Shown: in pieces, positions 1 through 7,242 of the stretch | Numbering within the stretch: the first letter of the stretch is position 1 | How the letters are laid out: each line of letters opens with the position of its first letter | NCBI GenBank assembly: GCA_028873125.1 | Contig: JAGWMQ010000017.1 | Location: 1-41,116, forward strand | Length of the DNA stretch: 41,116 nt | Direction of reading: 5' to 3' | Origin: Verrucomicrobiota bacterium | Lineage (GTDB): Bacteria; Verrucomicrobiota; Verrucomicrobiia; Limisphaerales; UBA11358 | Notes under the pieces: model-generated | The model's database searches: none | Seen by the model: the letters and a program-made list of their open reading frames with translations, nothing else | Told to the model about the DNA's origin: nothing | Translations under genes and position numbers: made by a program

Positions 1-2262
1 GGCCCTCAATACTATTGCGACGGCTGTTTGACCTTGGGCTATCAATATCCGAGAATAGACTATCTTTTCTCGCAAACCACAGTTAACGGGAATTTGACTT
101 TTCAACCCGGGACGGTCGTGGCCTGGCAGGGACAAGGCTTGTCGTTTTCTGGCGCCTACACTCTGACCTTTGACGGCACGGTGCAAAACCGTTGTTATTT
201 CCTGCCTTGCAACACCGTTCAGGAGCAAAGCAGTGGCGGCGGACCCGGCATCACTGGCAATGGCGTTTCGCCTACTATCAATGCTACTTTCACCCGTTTC
301 TGGGCGCTGGACCAAGCCGCGTTCTTCGACGCCAACGCGCTCAATGTAGAGGATGCCTACAACTGCGAGTTTTGGCAGGGGACGCTGGGAGGAACCGGCT
401 TCGTCATAGGCGGCCTGGATTTATATCTGGTAAACTGCCTCCTGGATGACAGTTCAGTAAATTTCAACACCACCTCCACCAGTAGTTCCTGCGATTTATC
501 CATGCAAAACTGCACGATGATCGCGGGCGGCCTGTATATCAGCCGTAACAACCCGAATCAACTTTGGCAAACGATCGTAACCGATTCCGCTTTTGACGAG
601 ACGGCGATCACGGTTAACGACCCTTACGGGAGCGGCACGTACCCGAACTTCTTCGACAATTACAATGCCTATTCTGGCGGCTTCTTCCTGCCCAACGACA
701 GTCACGACGTTTCTGTGACAGCCGGTTTCGACTGGCAGGTGGGCCCCTTGGGCAATTTTTATCTGCCGGACAATCCGGGCGCACAGGACGGCACGCTGTG
801 CCTTAATGCCGGCTATGAGCGGGCGATCTACATCTTCACAGAGGATGGCCTCGGCAATACGGTCAAATTGGGCGAATTCACCACCGACCCCAAAAACCAA
901 ACGCCCGAAGACGTCAAGAGCGCCGACCTGAACGTGGACATCGGCTACCACTATGCGGCCAAGGACACGATCAGCATCGGCCGTTTAAGCGATGCCACTG
1001 AGCCTGGTTGCTCGACTTGTAATAATGGCATTCTCGGATATTTTAACCTCACCAATAACGGCCTGTATCCGGCGACGGCGTATTACTCCGCCGGGGGCAC
1101 GGCCCAGCCCAATGCGGATTACGTCACGTTGTCCGGGGCGATCCCCTTAGGGCCGGACCAAACCGCGGAAGTCACCGTCACTCCGATTTACGGGCCACTG
1201 GATCCCGATGAATTCCTGACGCTGACGCTCACGGCAAATAATGCCTACGCTATTGATCCAAACAACGCCTCGGCCGCCATCTCCATTAAAGACTACGCCA
1301 ATCCACCGTACACCACGGTGATAACTCTCAACGCCAATCAACTCGACGCGGTGGATTCGATGGATTACTCGCCCACGGCCAATGCGTTGATTGCCTCGGT
1401 CTCCGGGGGCGACCCGGATTATGGAAATGATGATTTTGTGGAACTGGGCGTGAACAGCAGCGGCCAATTAACCAAGAACGACTGGACAAGCATCACCGGG
1501 CTGCAGGATGAAATAGAGTTGGCCACGGTCAAAACCACCACCAGCGATTTTCCACAGGGCCCGGGACTGATGTTCTTTGGCAACTATGATCCGAGCGATA
1601 ATCCAAACAACAGCTACGTTGGCGAAGTGTCCCCGGACGGAGCAAGCTATGAGACGGAATTCGCCGAATTAGCCGGCGACGATTCCCCTGTTCGTGGTGG
1701 TTTGTATGTGGACCAGACCGGCATTTTTGGCAACGATTTGGTTGTCGTGACGGAAAACGGCGGTGTGTGGCAGATTGATTCGTCCGGAAGTGCAACCTCG
1801 TTGGCGAACATCAACAACAACCAAAACGTGTTTTTAGAGGGTGTAATTACGCTCCCGAGTGACTCAGCGTGGGGACCATGGGCTGGAAAGATTATTACAG
1901 GTGATGAAGACACAGGAGTGATCTACGCCATAGACATGAACAAGACCGTCAACTCTTATAATATCTTGGGGAATGCTCCCTACCAGATTCACCCCGAGGA
2001 TTTCACTGTCATCCCTGACGAGAGTCAAGGCAATCAGGACCTGTATGTCTGCTCGGGCAATACCGTTTACAAAATCGAAGGTTCTTACTTCATTGGCCAT
2101 GCCGGCGACCTTTTGATCAGCGATGAGGCGGGACAGGAACCTGGATTATACATTGTGCGTTGGGATACTACCGCATCCCAATTTCTCTTATGGTTTATTC
2201 CAAGTCCCGGTGGCGGTGTCGAGCACGCCACTTTCGCACCGTTGAGTCTTCCGTCCAACTAA
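1..2262 (+). CDS. Large secreted beta-rich protein, 5' end missing (Calx-beta-like and propeller-like regions)
   Basis: The reading frame is open from base 1, so the gene starts upstream of the window; the TTG at 28 is only the first in-window start-like codon. About 753 residues are visible. The first third is rich in Asn, Gly and Thr with short repeated strand-turn units, as in parallel beta-helix or choice-of-anchor proteins. A middle part (about residues 320-430, with 'PDEFLTLTLTANNAYAID') resembles a Calx-beta domain. The C-terminal 300 residues alternate short strands with turns and look like a beta-propeller. There is no PEP-CTERM tail; it ends 'HATFAPLSLPSN'. The last 60 codons were duplicated downstream (see the tandem repeat). 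It is probably a surface or exported protein; its function is not recognisable. Two genes for PEP-CTERM proteins follow on the same strand. Confidence 0.8.
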   Translation, partial: GPQYYCDGCLTLGYQYPRIDYLFSQTTVNGNLTFQPGTVVAWQGQGLSFSGAYTLTFDGTVQNRCYFLPCNTVQEQSSGGGPGITGNGVSPTINATFTRFWALDQAAFFDANALNVEDAYNCEFWQGTLGGTGFVIGGLDLYLVNCLLDDSSVNFNTTSTSSSCDLSMQNCTMIAGGLYISRNNPNQLWQTIVTDSAFDETAITVNDPYGSGTYPNFFDNYNAYSGGFFLPNDSHDVSVTAGFDWQVGPLGNFYLPDNPGAQDGTLCLNAGYERAIYIFTEDGLGNTVKLGEFTTDPKNQTPEDVKSADLNVDIGYHYAAKDTISIGRLSDATEPGCSTCNNGILGYFNLTNNGLYPATAYYSAGGTAQPNADYVTLSGAIPLGPDQTAEVTVTPIYGPLDPDEFLTLTLTANNAYAIDPNNASAAISIKDYANPPYTTVITLNANQLDAVDSMDYSPTANALIASVSGGDPDYGNDDFVELGVNSSGQLTKNDWTSITGLQDEIELATVKTTTSDFPQGPGLMFFGNYDPSDNPNNSYVGEVSPDGASYETEFAELAGDDSPVRGGLYVDQTGIFGNDLVVVTENGGVWQIDSSGSATSLANINNNQNVFLEGVITLPSDSAWGPWAGKIITGDEDTGVIYAIDMNKTVNSYNILGNAPYQIHPEDFTVIPDESQGNQDLYVCSGNTVYKIEGSYFIGHAGDLLISDEAGQEPGLYIVRWDTTASQFLLWFIPSPGGGVEHATFAPLSLPSN

Positions 2263-2276
2263 ATGAGAAAAGAGTT

Positions 2277-2903
2277 ATGAAAAGACAAATCTTCTTCTTT
2301 GCGCTCTGGTTTCCGGCGTTTCTTGCCGCCGGCCAAGGCACATTCATTTATGATCAGCAATCCGCCAACGAATCCACATTTTTCGGTGTAGACTTTTGGC
2401 ACATTGAACTGGAACAGCCGATGGGACAATCTTTCACACCAACGTCGTCTTCCGTTGGTTTTATTAGTTTAGTACTTGAGGACCCAGTCTCGAATGGTGT
2501 GGGGGCAACAGTCTATTTGAATCTGTGGGCTGGATCTATCGGCGGTACGTTTCTGGGTTCGACCGCCCCTGTTTTTATACCGGACAATTTCGGGACGTTG
2601 CCTCAATACCCGGGCTTCACCAATTTTTTCTTCCCCACGCCGGTGGCAGTGGCGCCTGGAACAACCTATTATTTTCAGCCGCAGCTTGGGTCCGGCAGCG
2701 ACAACGCAAACGTGAATTACAGCACCTATTCCTATTCTGGCGGCACAATGATCCGGAATGGCGCGCCCGTCCCAGGTTGGAACCTGTGGTTTCGCGAGGG
2801 CATTTACGTGGTGCCGGAGCCGGCGCCGTCTTGGTTGGTTCTCGTGAGCGGCGTCGTTTTGCTTTATGCCCGCCACAAGCACCCAAAACCGTTGTCCAGT
2901 TGA
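2277..2903 (+). CDS. PEP-CTERM sorting domain protein (first tandem copy)
   Basis: The protein has 208 residues. The start chosen is the ATG at 2277, because it opens a typical signal peptide (MKRQIFFFALWFPAFLAAG, cut near residue 18-20); the frame stays open further upstream but overlaps the previous gene. The body is a beta-sandwich of the choice-of-anchor kind seen in many PEP-CTERM proteins, with 'MGQSFTPTSSSVGFISL', 'GATVYLNLWAGSIGGT' and 'PGTTYYFQP'. The C-terminus is a PEP-CTERM signal: VPEPAP near residue 180, a hydrophobic stretch (WLVLVSGVVLLY), then a basic tail ARHKHPK. By analogy with known families it should be recognised by an exosortase (EpsH/XrtA type) and processed at the cell envelope. 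No exosortase gene is in the window. The paralogue at 3114 is about 60-70% similar by eye. Confidence 0.9.
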   Translation: MKRQIFFFALWFPAFLAAGQGTFIYDQQSANESTFFGVDFWHIELEQPMGQSFTPTSSSVGFISLVLEDPVSNGVGATVYLNLWAGSIGGTFLGSTAPVFIPDNFGTLPQYPGFTNFFFPTPVAVAPGTTYYFQPQLGSGSDNANVNYSTYSYSGGTMIRNGAPVPGWNLWFREGIYVVPEPAPSWLVLVSGVVLLYARHKHPKPLSS

Positions 2904-2915
2904 TCCGAAACCGCC

Positions 2916-3099
2916 GGTTCTTACTTCATTGGCCATGCCGGCGATCTTTTGATCAGCGACGAACTTGGGCAAGAGCCGGGATTCTACATTGTGCACTGGG
3001 ATAATAGCACATCTCAAATTTCAAATGTGGTTCATTCCAGGCCCCGGTCCCACGGTCGAACACGCTGCCTTCGCACCGTTGAGTCTTCCATCGCACTAT
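2916..3099 (+). pseudogene. Duplicated 3' fragment of the upstream large gene, frameshifted
   Basis: This stretch repeats the end of the gene that stops at 2262. In frame it reads SYFIGHAGDLLISDELGQEP, against SYFIGHAGDLLISDEAGQEP in the parent. One extra A in a run (CAAATTT in place of CAATTT, near 3016) shifts the frame. After correction the rest still matches the parent tail (WFIPGPGPTVEHAAFAPLSL). It has no start codon of its own and no upstream part, so it is a by-product of the tandem duplication. Translation of this frame runs into the next PEP-CTERM gene, which is why the open frame begins before the true ATG at 3114. Confidence 0.85.
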
Positions 3100-3113
3100 A
3101 CCCAGAAAGATTT

Positions 3114-3728
3114 ATGAAAAGACAAATCCTTTACTCTGCGTTCTGGTTTCCGGCCTTTCTTGCCTCTGGCCAAGGGACGTTCGTTTATGACCAGCAAGCA
3201 ACTGACCCAACCATAGGTTACGCTGGATTCGGACAACCTATCCAATTGAACCAGCCCATGGGACTGTCCTTCACGCCAACATTGACTTCTGTAGGTTTTA
3301 TTCAGTTGTCACTCATTGATCCGGTGTCGAATGGCGCGGGGGCAACAGTTTATTTGAATCTGTGGGCGGGGTCCATTGGCGGCACTCTTTTGGGTTCGAC
3401 TACCCCTGTCTATATACCCGACTACTTTGGCAACGCTCCCACCAATTTCTTTTTTTCCACGCCCGTGTCCGTGACGCCTGGAACCACCTATTATTTTCAG
3501 CCGATGCTTGAAGCCCGCAGCGATAATGCCGATGCGATTTACTACCACTACGGCTATTCAGGCGGCACCATGATCTTAAACGGCGCACCTTACCCGCCTT
3601 GGGATTTATGGTTTCGCGAGGGCATTTACGCGGTGCCGGAGCCGTCGCCGGTCTGGCTGGCATTCCTTGGCAGCGCCATCTTTCTCTATGCCCGCCGCAA
3701 ATACGGTCAAAAGCGCTCTCCTGTTTGA
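3114..3728 (+). CDS. PEP-CTERM sorting domain protein (second tandem copy)
   Basis: The protein has 204 residues and is a paralogue of the gene at 2277. The start is the ATG at 3114, which gives the same signal peptide pattern (MKRQILYSAFWFPAFLASG). The shared body motifs are 'PMGLSFTPTLTSVGFIQLS', 'GATVYLNLWAGSIGGTLLG' and 'PGTTYYFQPMLEA'. The sorting signal is VPEPSP near residue 175, a hydrophobic stretch (VWLAFLGSAIFLY) and a basic tail ARRKYGQKR. It should be exported and handled by an exosortase, as inferred from the family. Both copies keep intact signal peptides and sorting tails despite divergence, which suggests selection has kept both proteins. Confidence 0.9.
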   Translation: MKRQILYSAFWFPAFLASGQGTFVYDQQATDPTIGYAGFGQPIQLNQPMGLSFTPTLTSVGFIQLSLIDPVSNGAGATVYLNLWAGSIGGTLLGSTTPVYIPDYFGNAPTNFFFSTPVSVTPGTTYYFQPMLEARSDNADAIYYHYGYSGGTMILNGAPYPPWDLWFREGIYAVPEPSPVWLAFLGSAIFLYARRKYGQKRSPV

Positions 3729-3822
3729 GGATGGATGCGCGGAAGCCAGGGCCGGCATCGCCAAGCCTTCAATACTGTCGCAAAGGGTGAAAATTTTTCT
3801 CTGCGTCTCCGCGTCTCTGCGC

Positions 3823-3836
3823 TTAAATAGCCGGGC
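3823..3836 (+). promoter_or_regulatory. Possible -10 element directly upstream of oppB-like gene
   Basis: TTAAAT at 3823-3828 lies 8 nt before the ATG at 3837, where a -10 box for a leaderless transcript would be. No convincing -35 is visible. The preceding bases (CTCTGCGTCTCCGCGTCTCT) are a pyrimidine-rich short-repeat stretch. Weak evidence. Confidence 0.3.
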
Positions 3837-4751
3837 ATGTATTTCGTCAGGCGGTTGATTTTCGCCATTCCGCTGCTGCTGGTCATCAGCGCGCTGGCCT
3901 TTGCGCTGGTTCACCTGGCGCCCGGCGGGCCGTTTGACCGCGAACGCGCCCCCGCCTCGCCGGAAATCGAGCGCAACCTGCGCGCCGCCTATCATCTGGA
4001 CGAGCCGGTCTGGAAACAATACCTGCGCTACCTGGACGGCCTGGCGCGCGGCGACTTCGGTCCCTCGCTCAAATACCGCTCGCACACCGTCAACGACATC
4101 ATCGCCCAGGGGCTGCCGGTCTCAATGCTGCTGGGGGCGCTGGCGTTCGGCTTCGCGATGGGCGTCGGGCTGCCGGTCGGTTTCTTCACCGCCGCCCGGC
4201 GCGGGCGGTGGGAGGATTTTGCCGGGAGTTTCTTCGCCATCCTGGCGGTGTGTATTCCCGGATTCGTGCTGGCGCCGCTGTTGATTCTGGTCTTCGCCAT
4301 CAAATGGCGGCTGCTGCCGGTGGCGTTATGGGGCGGTCCCGAGCACATGATTTTGCCGGCGGTGTCGCTGGGCCTGTATTACGCCGGCAAGGTCGCGCGG
4401 CTCATGCGCGAAGGGATGCTCAGCGCCATCCAATCCGAATTCATCACGGCCGCGCGCGCCAAGGGGCTGGCCGAAGCCGCGTTGCTGTTCAAGCACGCCG
4501 TGCGGCTGGCGGTGCTGCCGGTGGTGTCCTTTTCCGGGCCGATGCTGGCCGACATGCTGACCGGCTCGTTCGTCATTGAAAACATCTTCCAGATTCCCGG
4601 CATCGGCGTCTTCCTGGTCAACGGCGCCCTCAACCGCGATTACACCGTGGTCGTGGGCCTGTCGCTGCTCTACGCGATGCTGCTGGTGGGGTTGAATTTA
4701 ATCGTGGACTTCGCCTACACCCTGCTGGATCCGCGCGTGAAATATGAGTGA
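3837..4751 (+). CDS. Peptide/nickel-type ABC transporter permease (OppB/DppB-like)
   Basis: The protein has 304 residues, the usual length for the family. It begins with a membrane segment (RRLIFAIPLLLVISALAFAL) followed by the 'HLAPGGPFD' signature of DppB/OppB proteins. Several more membrane spans follow, and the cytoplasmic EAA loop is seen at 'SEFITAARAKGLAEAALLFK', which contacts the ATPase. The C-terminus 'DFAYTLLDPRVKYE' is characteristic. It forms the inner-membrane channel with the OppC-like product of the next gene, whose start overlaps by 8 nt. No binding protein or ATPase subunit is encoded in the window, so the substrate (oligopeptide is the default) cannot be named and the other subunits must lie elsewhere. 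Confidence 0.93.
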   Translation: MYFVRRLIFAIPLLLVISALAFALVHLAPGGPFDRERAPASPEIERNLRAAYHLDEPVWKQYLRYLDGLARGDFGPSLKYRSHTVNDIIAQGLPVSMLLGALAFGFAMGVGLPVGFFTAARRGRWEDFAGSFFAILAVCIPGFVLAPLLILVFAIKWRLLPVALWGGPEHMILPAVSLGLYYAGKVARLMREGMLSAIQSEFITAARAKGLAEAALLFKHAVRLAVLPVVSFSGPMLADMLTGSFVIENIFQIPGIGVFLVNGALNRDYTVVVGLSLLYAMLLVGLNLIVDFAYTLLDPRVKYE

Positions 4752-5745
4752 AGGAAACAGCGGCGGTCCAAAGTCAATGATTGAGAGACAGGGCGCCGCC
4801 GCCCCCTGCCAACCGCTTCACGTCAGTCCGGGCCGGCGCGCGTGGCGGCGCTTCCGGAAAAACCGCGCCGCCATCCTGAGCGCGTGGTATCTGGCGGCGC
4901 TGTTGCTGGCGGTGGTCGCCTGGCCATTCGCGCTGAGAATAAGCGGCGGAACCTTCGCGCGCCTTCACGACCCCGACCGGCTCTCCAACGCGCAATTCGC
5001 CCCGCCGGGCGCGCAACACTGGTTCGGCACCGACGTTCACGGGCGCGACGTTTTTTCACGCGTCCTCTTTGGCGCGCAAATCTCCCTGCTGGTCGGCGTC
5101 GTCGGCACCCTGGTGAGCCTGGTCATCGGAGTGGCCTGGGGCACCGTGGCCGGGTACGTCGGCGGACGCGTGGACGGCTTTTTGATGCGGATTGTGGACG
5201 TGCTCTACTCGCTGCCCACGATCATTTTCGTCATTGTGCTGCTGACGACCCTCGGCGAGGCGCTCAAGCAAACGCGTTTTGTGGAGCATTCCCCGGCGCT
5301 GGCCGGCGGATTGCAGGTGATTCTGCTGTTCGTCGGCCTGGGGGCGGTGTCGTGGCTGACGATGGCGCGCATCGTCCGTGGGCAGGTCTTGTCGCTGCGG
5401 ACGCGCGCGTTTGTGGAGGCCAGCCGCGCGCTGGGCGGCCGGCCGGCGTGGATCCTGGCGCGGCACATCGTCCCGAACATCTTCGGCGTGGTCATCACCT
5501 ATCTGGCGCTGACGATGCCGGCGATCATCCTGTACGAATCGTTTTTGAGTTACCTGGGCCTGGGCGTGCAACCGCCGATGGCCAGTTGGGGCACGCTCAT
5601 CGCCGAGGGCGTCGCGCAGATCAATCCCCTCCGGATTTACTGGTGGCTGATTGTCTTCCCCGGCGGCATCCTGGTGGCGACCCTGTTGGCGCTGAACTTT
5701 CTCGGCGACGGCCTGCGCGACGCCTGGGATGTGAAAAGCAAATGA
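4744..5745 (+). CDS. Peptide/nickel-type ABC transporter permease (OppC/DppC-like)
   Basis: The protein has 333 residues. The ATG at 4744 overlaps the end of the OppB-like gene by 8 nt, so the two are translationally coupled. A cytoplasmic N-terminal tail ending 'RRAWRRFRKNRAAILSAW' leads into the first membrane span, as in OppC. Also visible are 'FGTDVHGRDVFSRVLFGAQI' (OppC signature), an EAA loop at 'FVEASRALGGRPAWILARHI', and the end 'NFLGDGLRDAWDVKSK'. It pairs with the OppB-like protein to form the translocation pore. The N-terminal tail is slightly longer than usual and Gly/Pro rich. A non-coding stretch of about 290 nt follows. Confidence 0.93.
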   Translation: MSEGNSGGPKSMIERQGAAAPCQPLHVSPGRRAWRRFRKNRAAILSAWYLAALLLAVVAWPFALRISGGTFARLHDPDRLSNAQFAPPGAQHWFGTDVHGRDVFSRVLFGAQISLLVGVVGTLVSLVIGVAWGTVAGYVGGRVDGFLMRIVDVLYSLPTIIFVIVLLTTLGEALKQTRFVEHSPALAGGLQVILLFVGLGAVSWLTMARIVRGQVLSLRTRAFVEASRALGGRPAWILARHIVPNIFGVVITYLALTMPAIILYESFLSYLGLGVQPPMASWGTLIAEGVAQINPLRIYWWLIVFPGGILVATLLALNFLGDGLRDAWDVKSK

Positions 5746-6036
5746 CCGAACTTGGAGCGGTTTAATGAATTCTGCAGTCGCCCGGCGAATTGGGGGACGA
5801 AGGGCGCGGCAGCGTTTGGGACGGCGACAGCCCCCCTGCCGCTTTTCCAACTCGCCGTGAGCGATCGTAAAGCGGCGGAAGACTGCCGCAGTCCAAGAGC
5901 TTGCGGATTTTTTGAGGCGCTCTTTCAAATCAGGGCCACAGTCCTTCTTTAACCAGTCTAAGACCGCAAAGAGCAAAACTGGTGCGCGCCGAATTTCGCG
6001 CCTGATTTCCGGCGCGCTTTGTGAGAGCTTGACGAT
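5746..6036. other. Non-coding gap with hairpin-forming sequence
   Basis: No credible gene is seen. Inverted repeats are present: GCGCGCC at 5984-5990 pairs with GGCGCGC at 6011-6017, and CTGCCGC near 5839 pairs with GCGGCGG near 5873. The core GCGGCGGAAGACTGCCGCAG near 5872-5891 is self-complementary in part. It resembles dispersed repetitive sequence, which I recall as common in intergenic regions of Pedosphaera-like genomes but cannot verify here. Short open frames across it are low-complexity translations of the repeat. Confidence 0.5.
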
Positions 6037-6828
6037 GTGCCAGGACAACCCACCCACCGCGGTCCCGCGCCGCAGGACGACCGGCTCTTCGGCGCCGGAC
6101 AGCTTCCCGCCTTGCGCGCCGCCGCCGCCGAGCTGTGCTGGTTGCTGGACCGCGGTTACGCGCCGCGCTCGGCGCTCGAACTGGTGGGCAACCGGCACTC
6201 GCTCACGGCCCGCCAGCGCATGGCCCTGGCCCGTTGTGCCTGTTCCCGCCAGGAGGCCATGCGCCGCCGCAGGCTGCGCGTCGAGCCGGCCCGGCTCGCC
6301 GGGCAGGAACTCTGGCTCGACGGCTACAATGTCTTGACAATCCTCGAGAGCGCGCTGGCCGGCGCCATCGTGCTGGAGTGCCGGGACGGATGCTGTCGCG
6401 ACATCGCCGGCGTCCATCGCCGCTACCGCAAAGTCCACGAAACCCATCCGGCGTTGTGCTTGATTGGTGAAACCGCGTCGGCTTGGGGCGTGACTGGCTG
6501 CCACTGGTGGCTCGACAAACCGGTGTCCAACAGCGGCCGGCTCAAAGCCCTGATCCTCGACGTCGCGGCCGACTGCGGTTGGAACATGCAGGTGGAATTG
6601 ACCTTCAGCCCCGACCATGTCCTGGCCAACACCGAACAGGTCATCGCCACCTCGGACGGCGTCGTGCTGGACCGTTGCCGACGATGGGTGAATCTGGCGG
6701 CCTGGATTGTCGCCGCACGCATCCCGCAAACGCGCCTGGTGAATCTGTCGCCCAAGGAAGGCGGAAAGGCCGGCGGCGGCAACACGTTCCAGGAAAGTGT
6801 CGAGACCGGCCGGTCTGGCGGCGAATAG
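6037..6828 (+). CDS. DUF434-family protein
   Basis: The protein has 263 residues. GTG at 6037 is the first start codon after an in-frame stop at 6022. The N-terminal part, 'LLDRGYAPRSALELVGNRHS' then 'LTARQRMALARCACS', fits the DUF434 domain. The second half begins 'LDGYNVLTILESALAGAIVL' and contains 'RDGCCRDIAGVHRRYRKV', the pattern of the domain that accompanies DUF434. The Asp at the start of 'DGYNV' and the later 'ILDVAADCGW' give it a Rossmann or PIN-like look, but no function is established. The C-terminal 25 residues are Gly/Ser rich and probably disordered. It stands alone, with non-coding DNA on both sides. Confidence 0.75.
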   Translation: MPGQPTHRGPAPQDDRLFGAGQLPALRAAAAELCWLLDRGYAPRSALELVGNRHSLTARQRMALARCACSRQEAMRRRRLRVEPARLAGQELWLDGYNVLTILESALAGAIVLECRDGCCRDIAGVHRRYRKVHETHPALCLIGETASAWGVTGCHWWLDKPVSNSGRLKALILDVAADCGWNMQVELTFSPDHVLANTEQVIATSDGVVLDRCRRWVNLAAWIVAARIPQTRLVNLSPKEGGKAGGGNTFQESVETGRSGGE

Positions 6829-6847
6829 CCTGGCTCAACATGAACCT

Positions 6848-6952
6848 CGTAGCGCAATCGTCCCGACCGCGGGTTGCGGCGGCGTCTCGCCGCCAGCATC
6901 AACACCCGGCGAGACGCCGGGTGAACGCGCAGGCGAGGACGCCTGCGTTACG
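6848..6952. repeat. MITE-like palindromic element with nested hairpins
   Basis: The element of about 105 bp is bounded by near-perfect terminal inverted repeats, CGTAGCGCA at 6848-6856 and TGCGTTACG at 6944-6952 (one mismatch). Inside, CGGCGTCTCGCCG at 6880-6892 pairs perfectly with CGGCGAGACGCCG at 6907-6919 across a 14-nt loop. A second hairpin, CGCAGGC at 6928-6934 with GCCTGCG at 6941-6947, sits near the right end. No coding capacity is visible. It has the layout of a small non-autonomous mobile or REP-like element; the class is inferred. Confidence 0.65.
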
Positions 6953-7242
6953 GACGACGCGGAGTTCATGGCCTCGATGCGCGATTTCAAAAGCGTCGAG
7001 GCTTTCCATGCATTCGACCTTGGTGGCGGGGGCCTCGCGCCGCGATGTTCCCACTTGAGCGACCGTAGGCGGGACGGTGGCGCCGTGGACAGGGTAGCGC
7101 GCTGTGTCCCTGCCAGCTTCATCTGCATCGAGTCTTGCAAAGCGGTGCCAACGCCGAGGCACTCCAAAACACTGCCGCGTCCGACCGCGTTTCCGGCCCG
7201 GTCACAGCCACGTGACGGCCGCGGCGAACGGCCGGCACCGCC
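6953..7242. other. Non-coding gap after the palindromic element
   Basis: No gene is recognised in this stretch between the DUF434 gene and the end of the large minus-strand gene. The part near 7070-7125 is full of short palindromes (GGACGGTGGCGCCGTGGAC, then GGGTAGCGCGCTGTGTCCCT) and looks like another degraded dispersed repeat. Translations of the several open frames are low-complexity Arg/Pro/Ser rich. Confidence 0.5.

Larger units (their letters stand above)
2080..3735 (+). repeat. Tandem duplication, two units of about 836 bp
   Basis: The sequence from about 2080 recurs from about 2916 in the same order. Each unit holds the last ~60 codons of the upstream large gene, a short leader ending in ATGAAAAGACAAATC, and a complete PEP-CTERM gene. 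Both units begin with the same bases (GGTTCTTACTTCATTGGCCA). The second copy has diverged by many substitutions and by an indel, so the duplication is not recent. The 3' limit is placed where similarity of the PEP-CTERM tails ends and is approximate. Confidence 0.88.

Noticed and set aside
3781-3830. Repeat TCTCTGCGTCTCCGCGTCTC as a possible CRISPR or tandem array
   Set aside because: Only a short pyrimidine-rich stretch of about 25 nt with no spacer pattern.
5056-6729. A 557-codon open frame on the minus strand
   Set aside because: It lies antisense to the OppC-like and DUF434 genes and crosses the hairpin-rich gap. The translation is low-complexity and has no domain.
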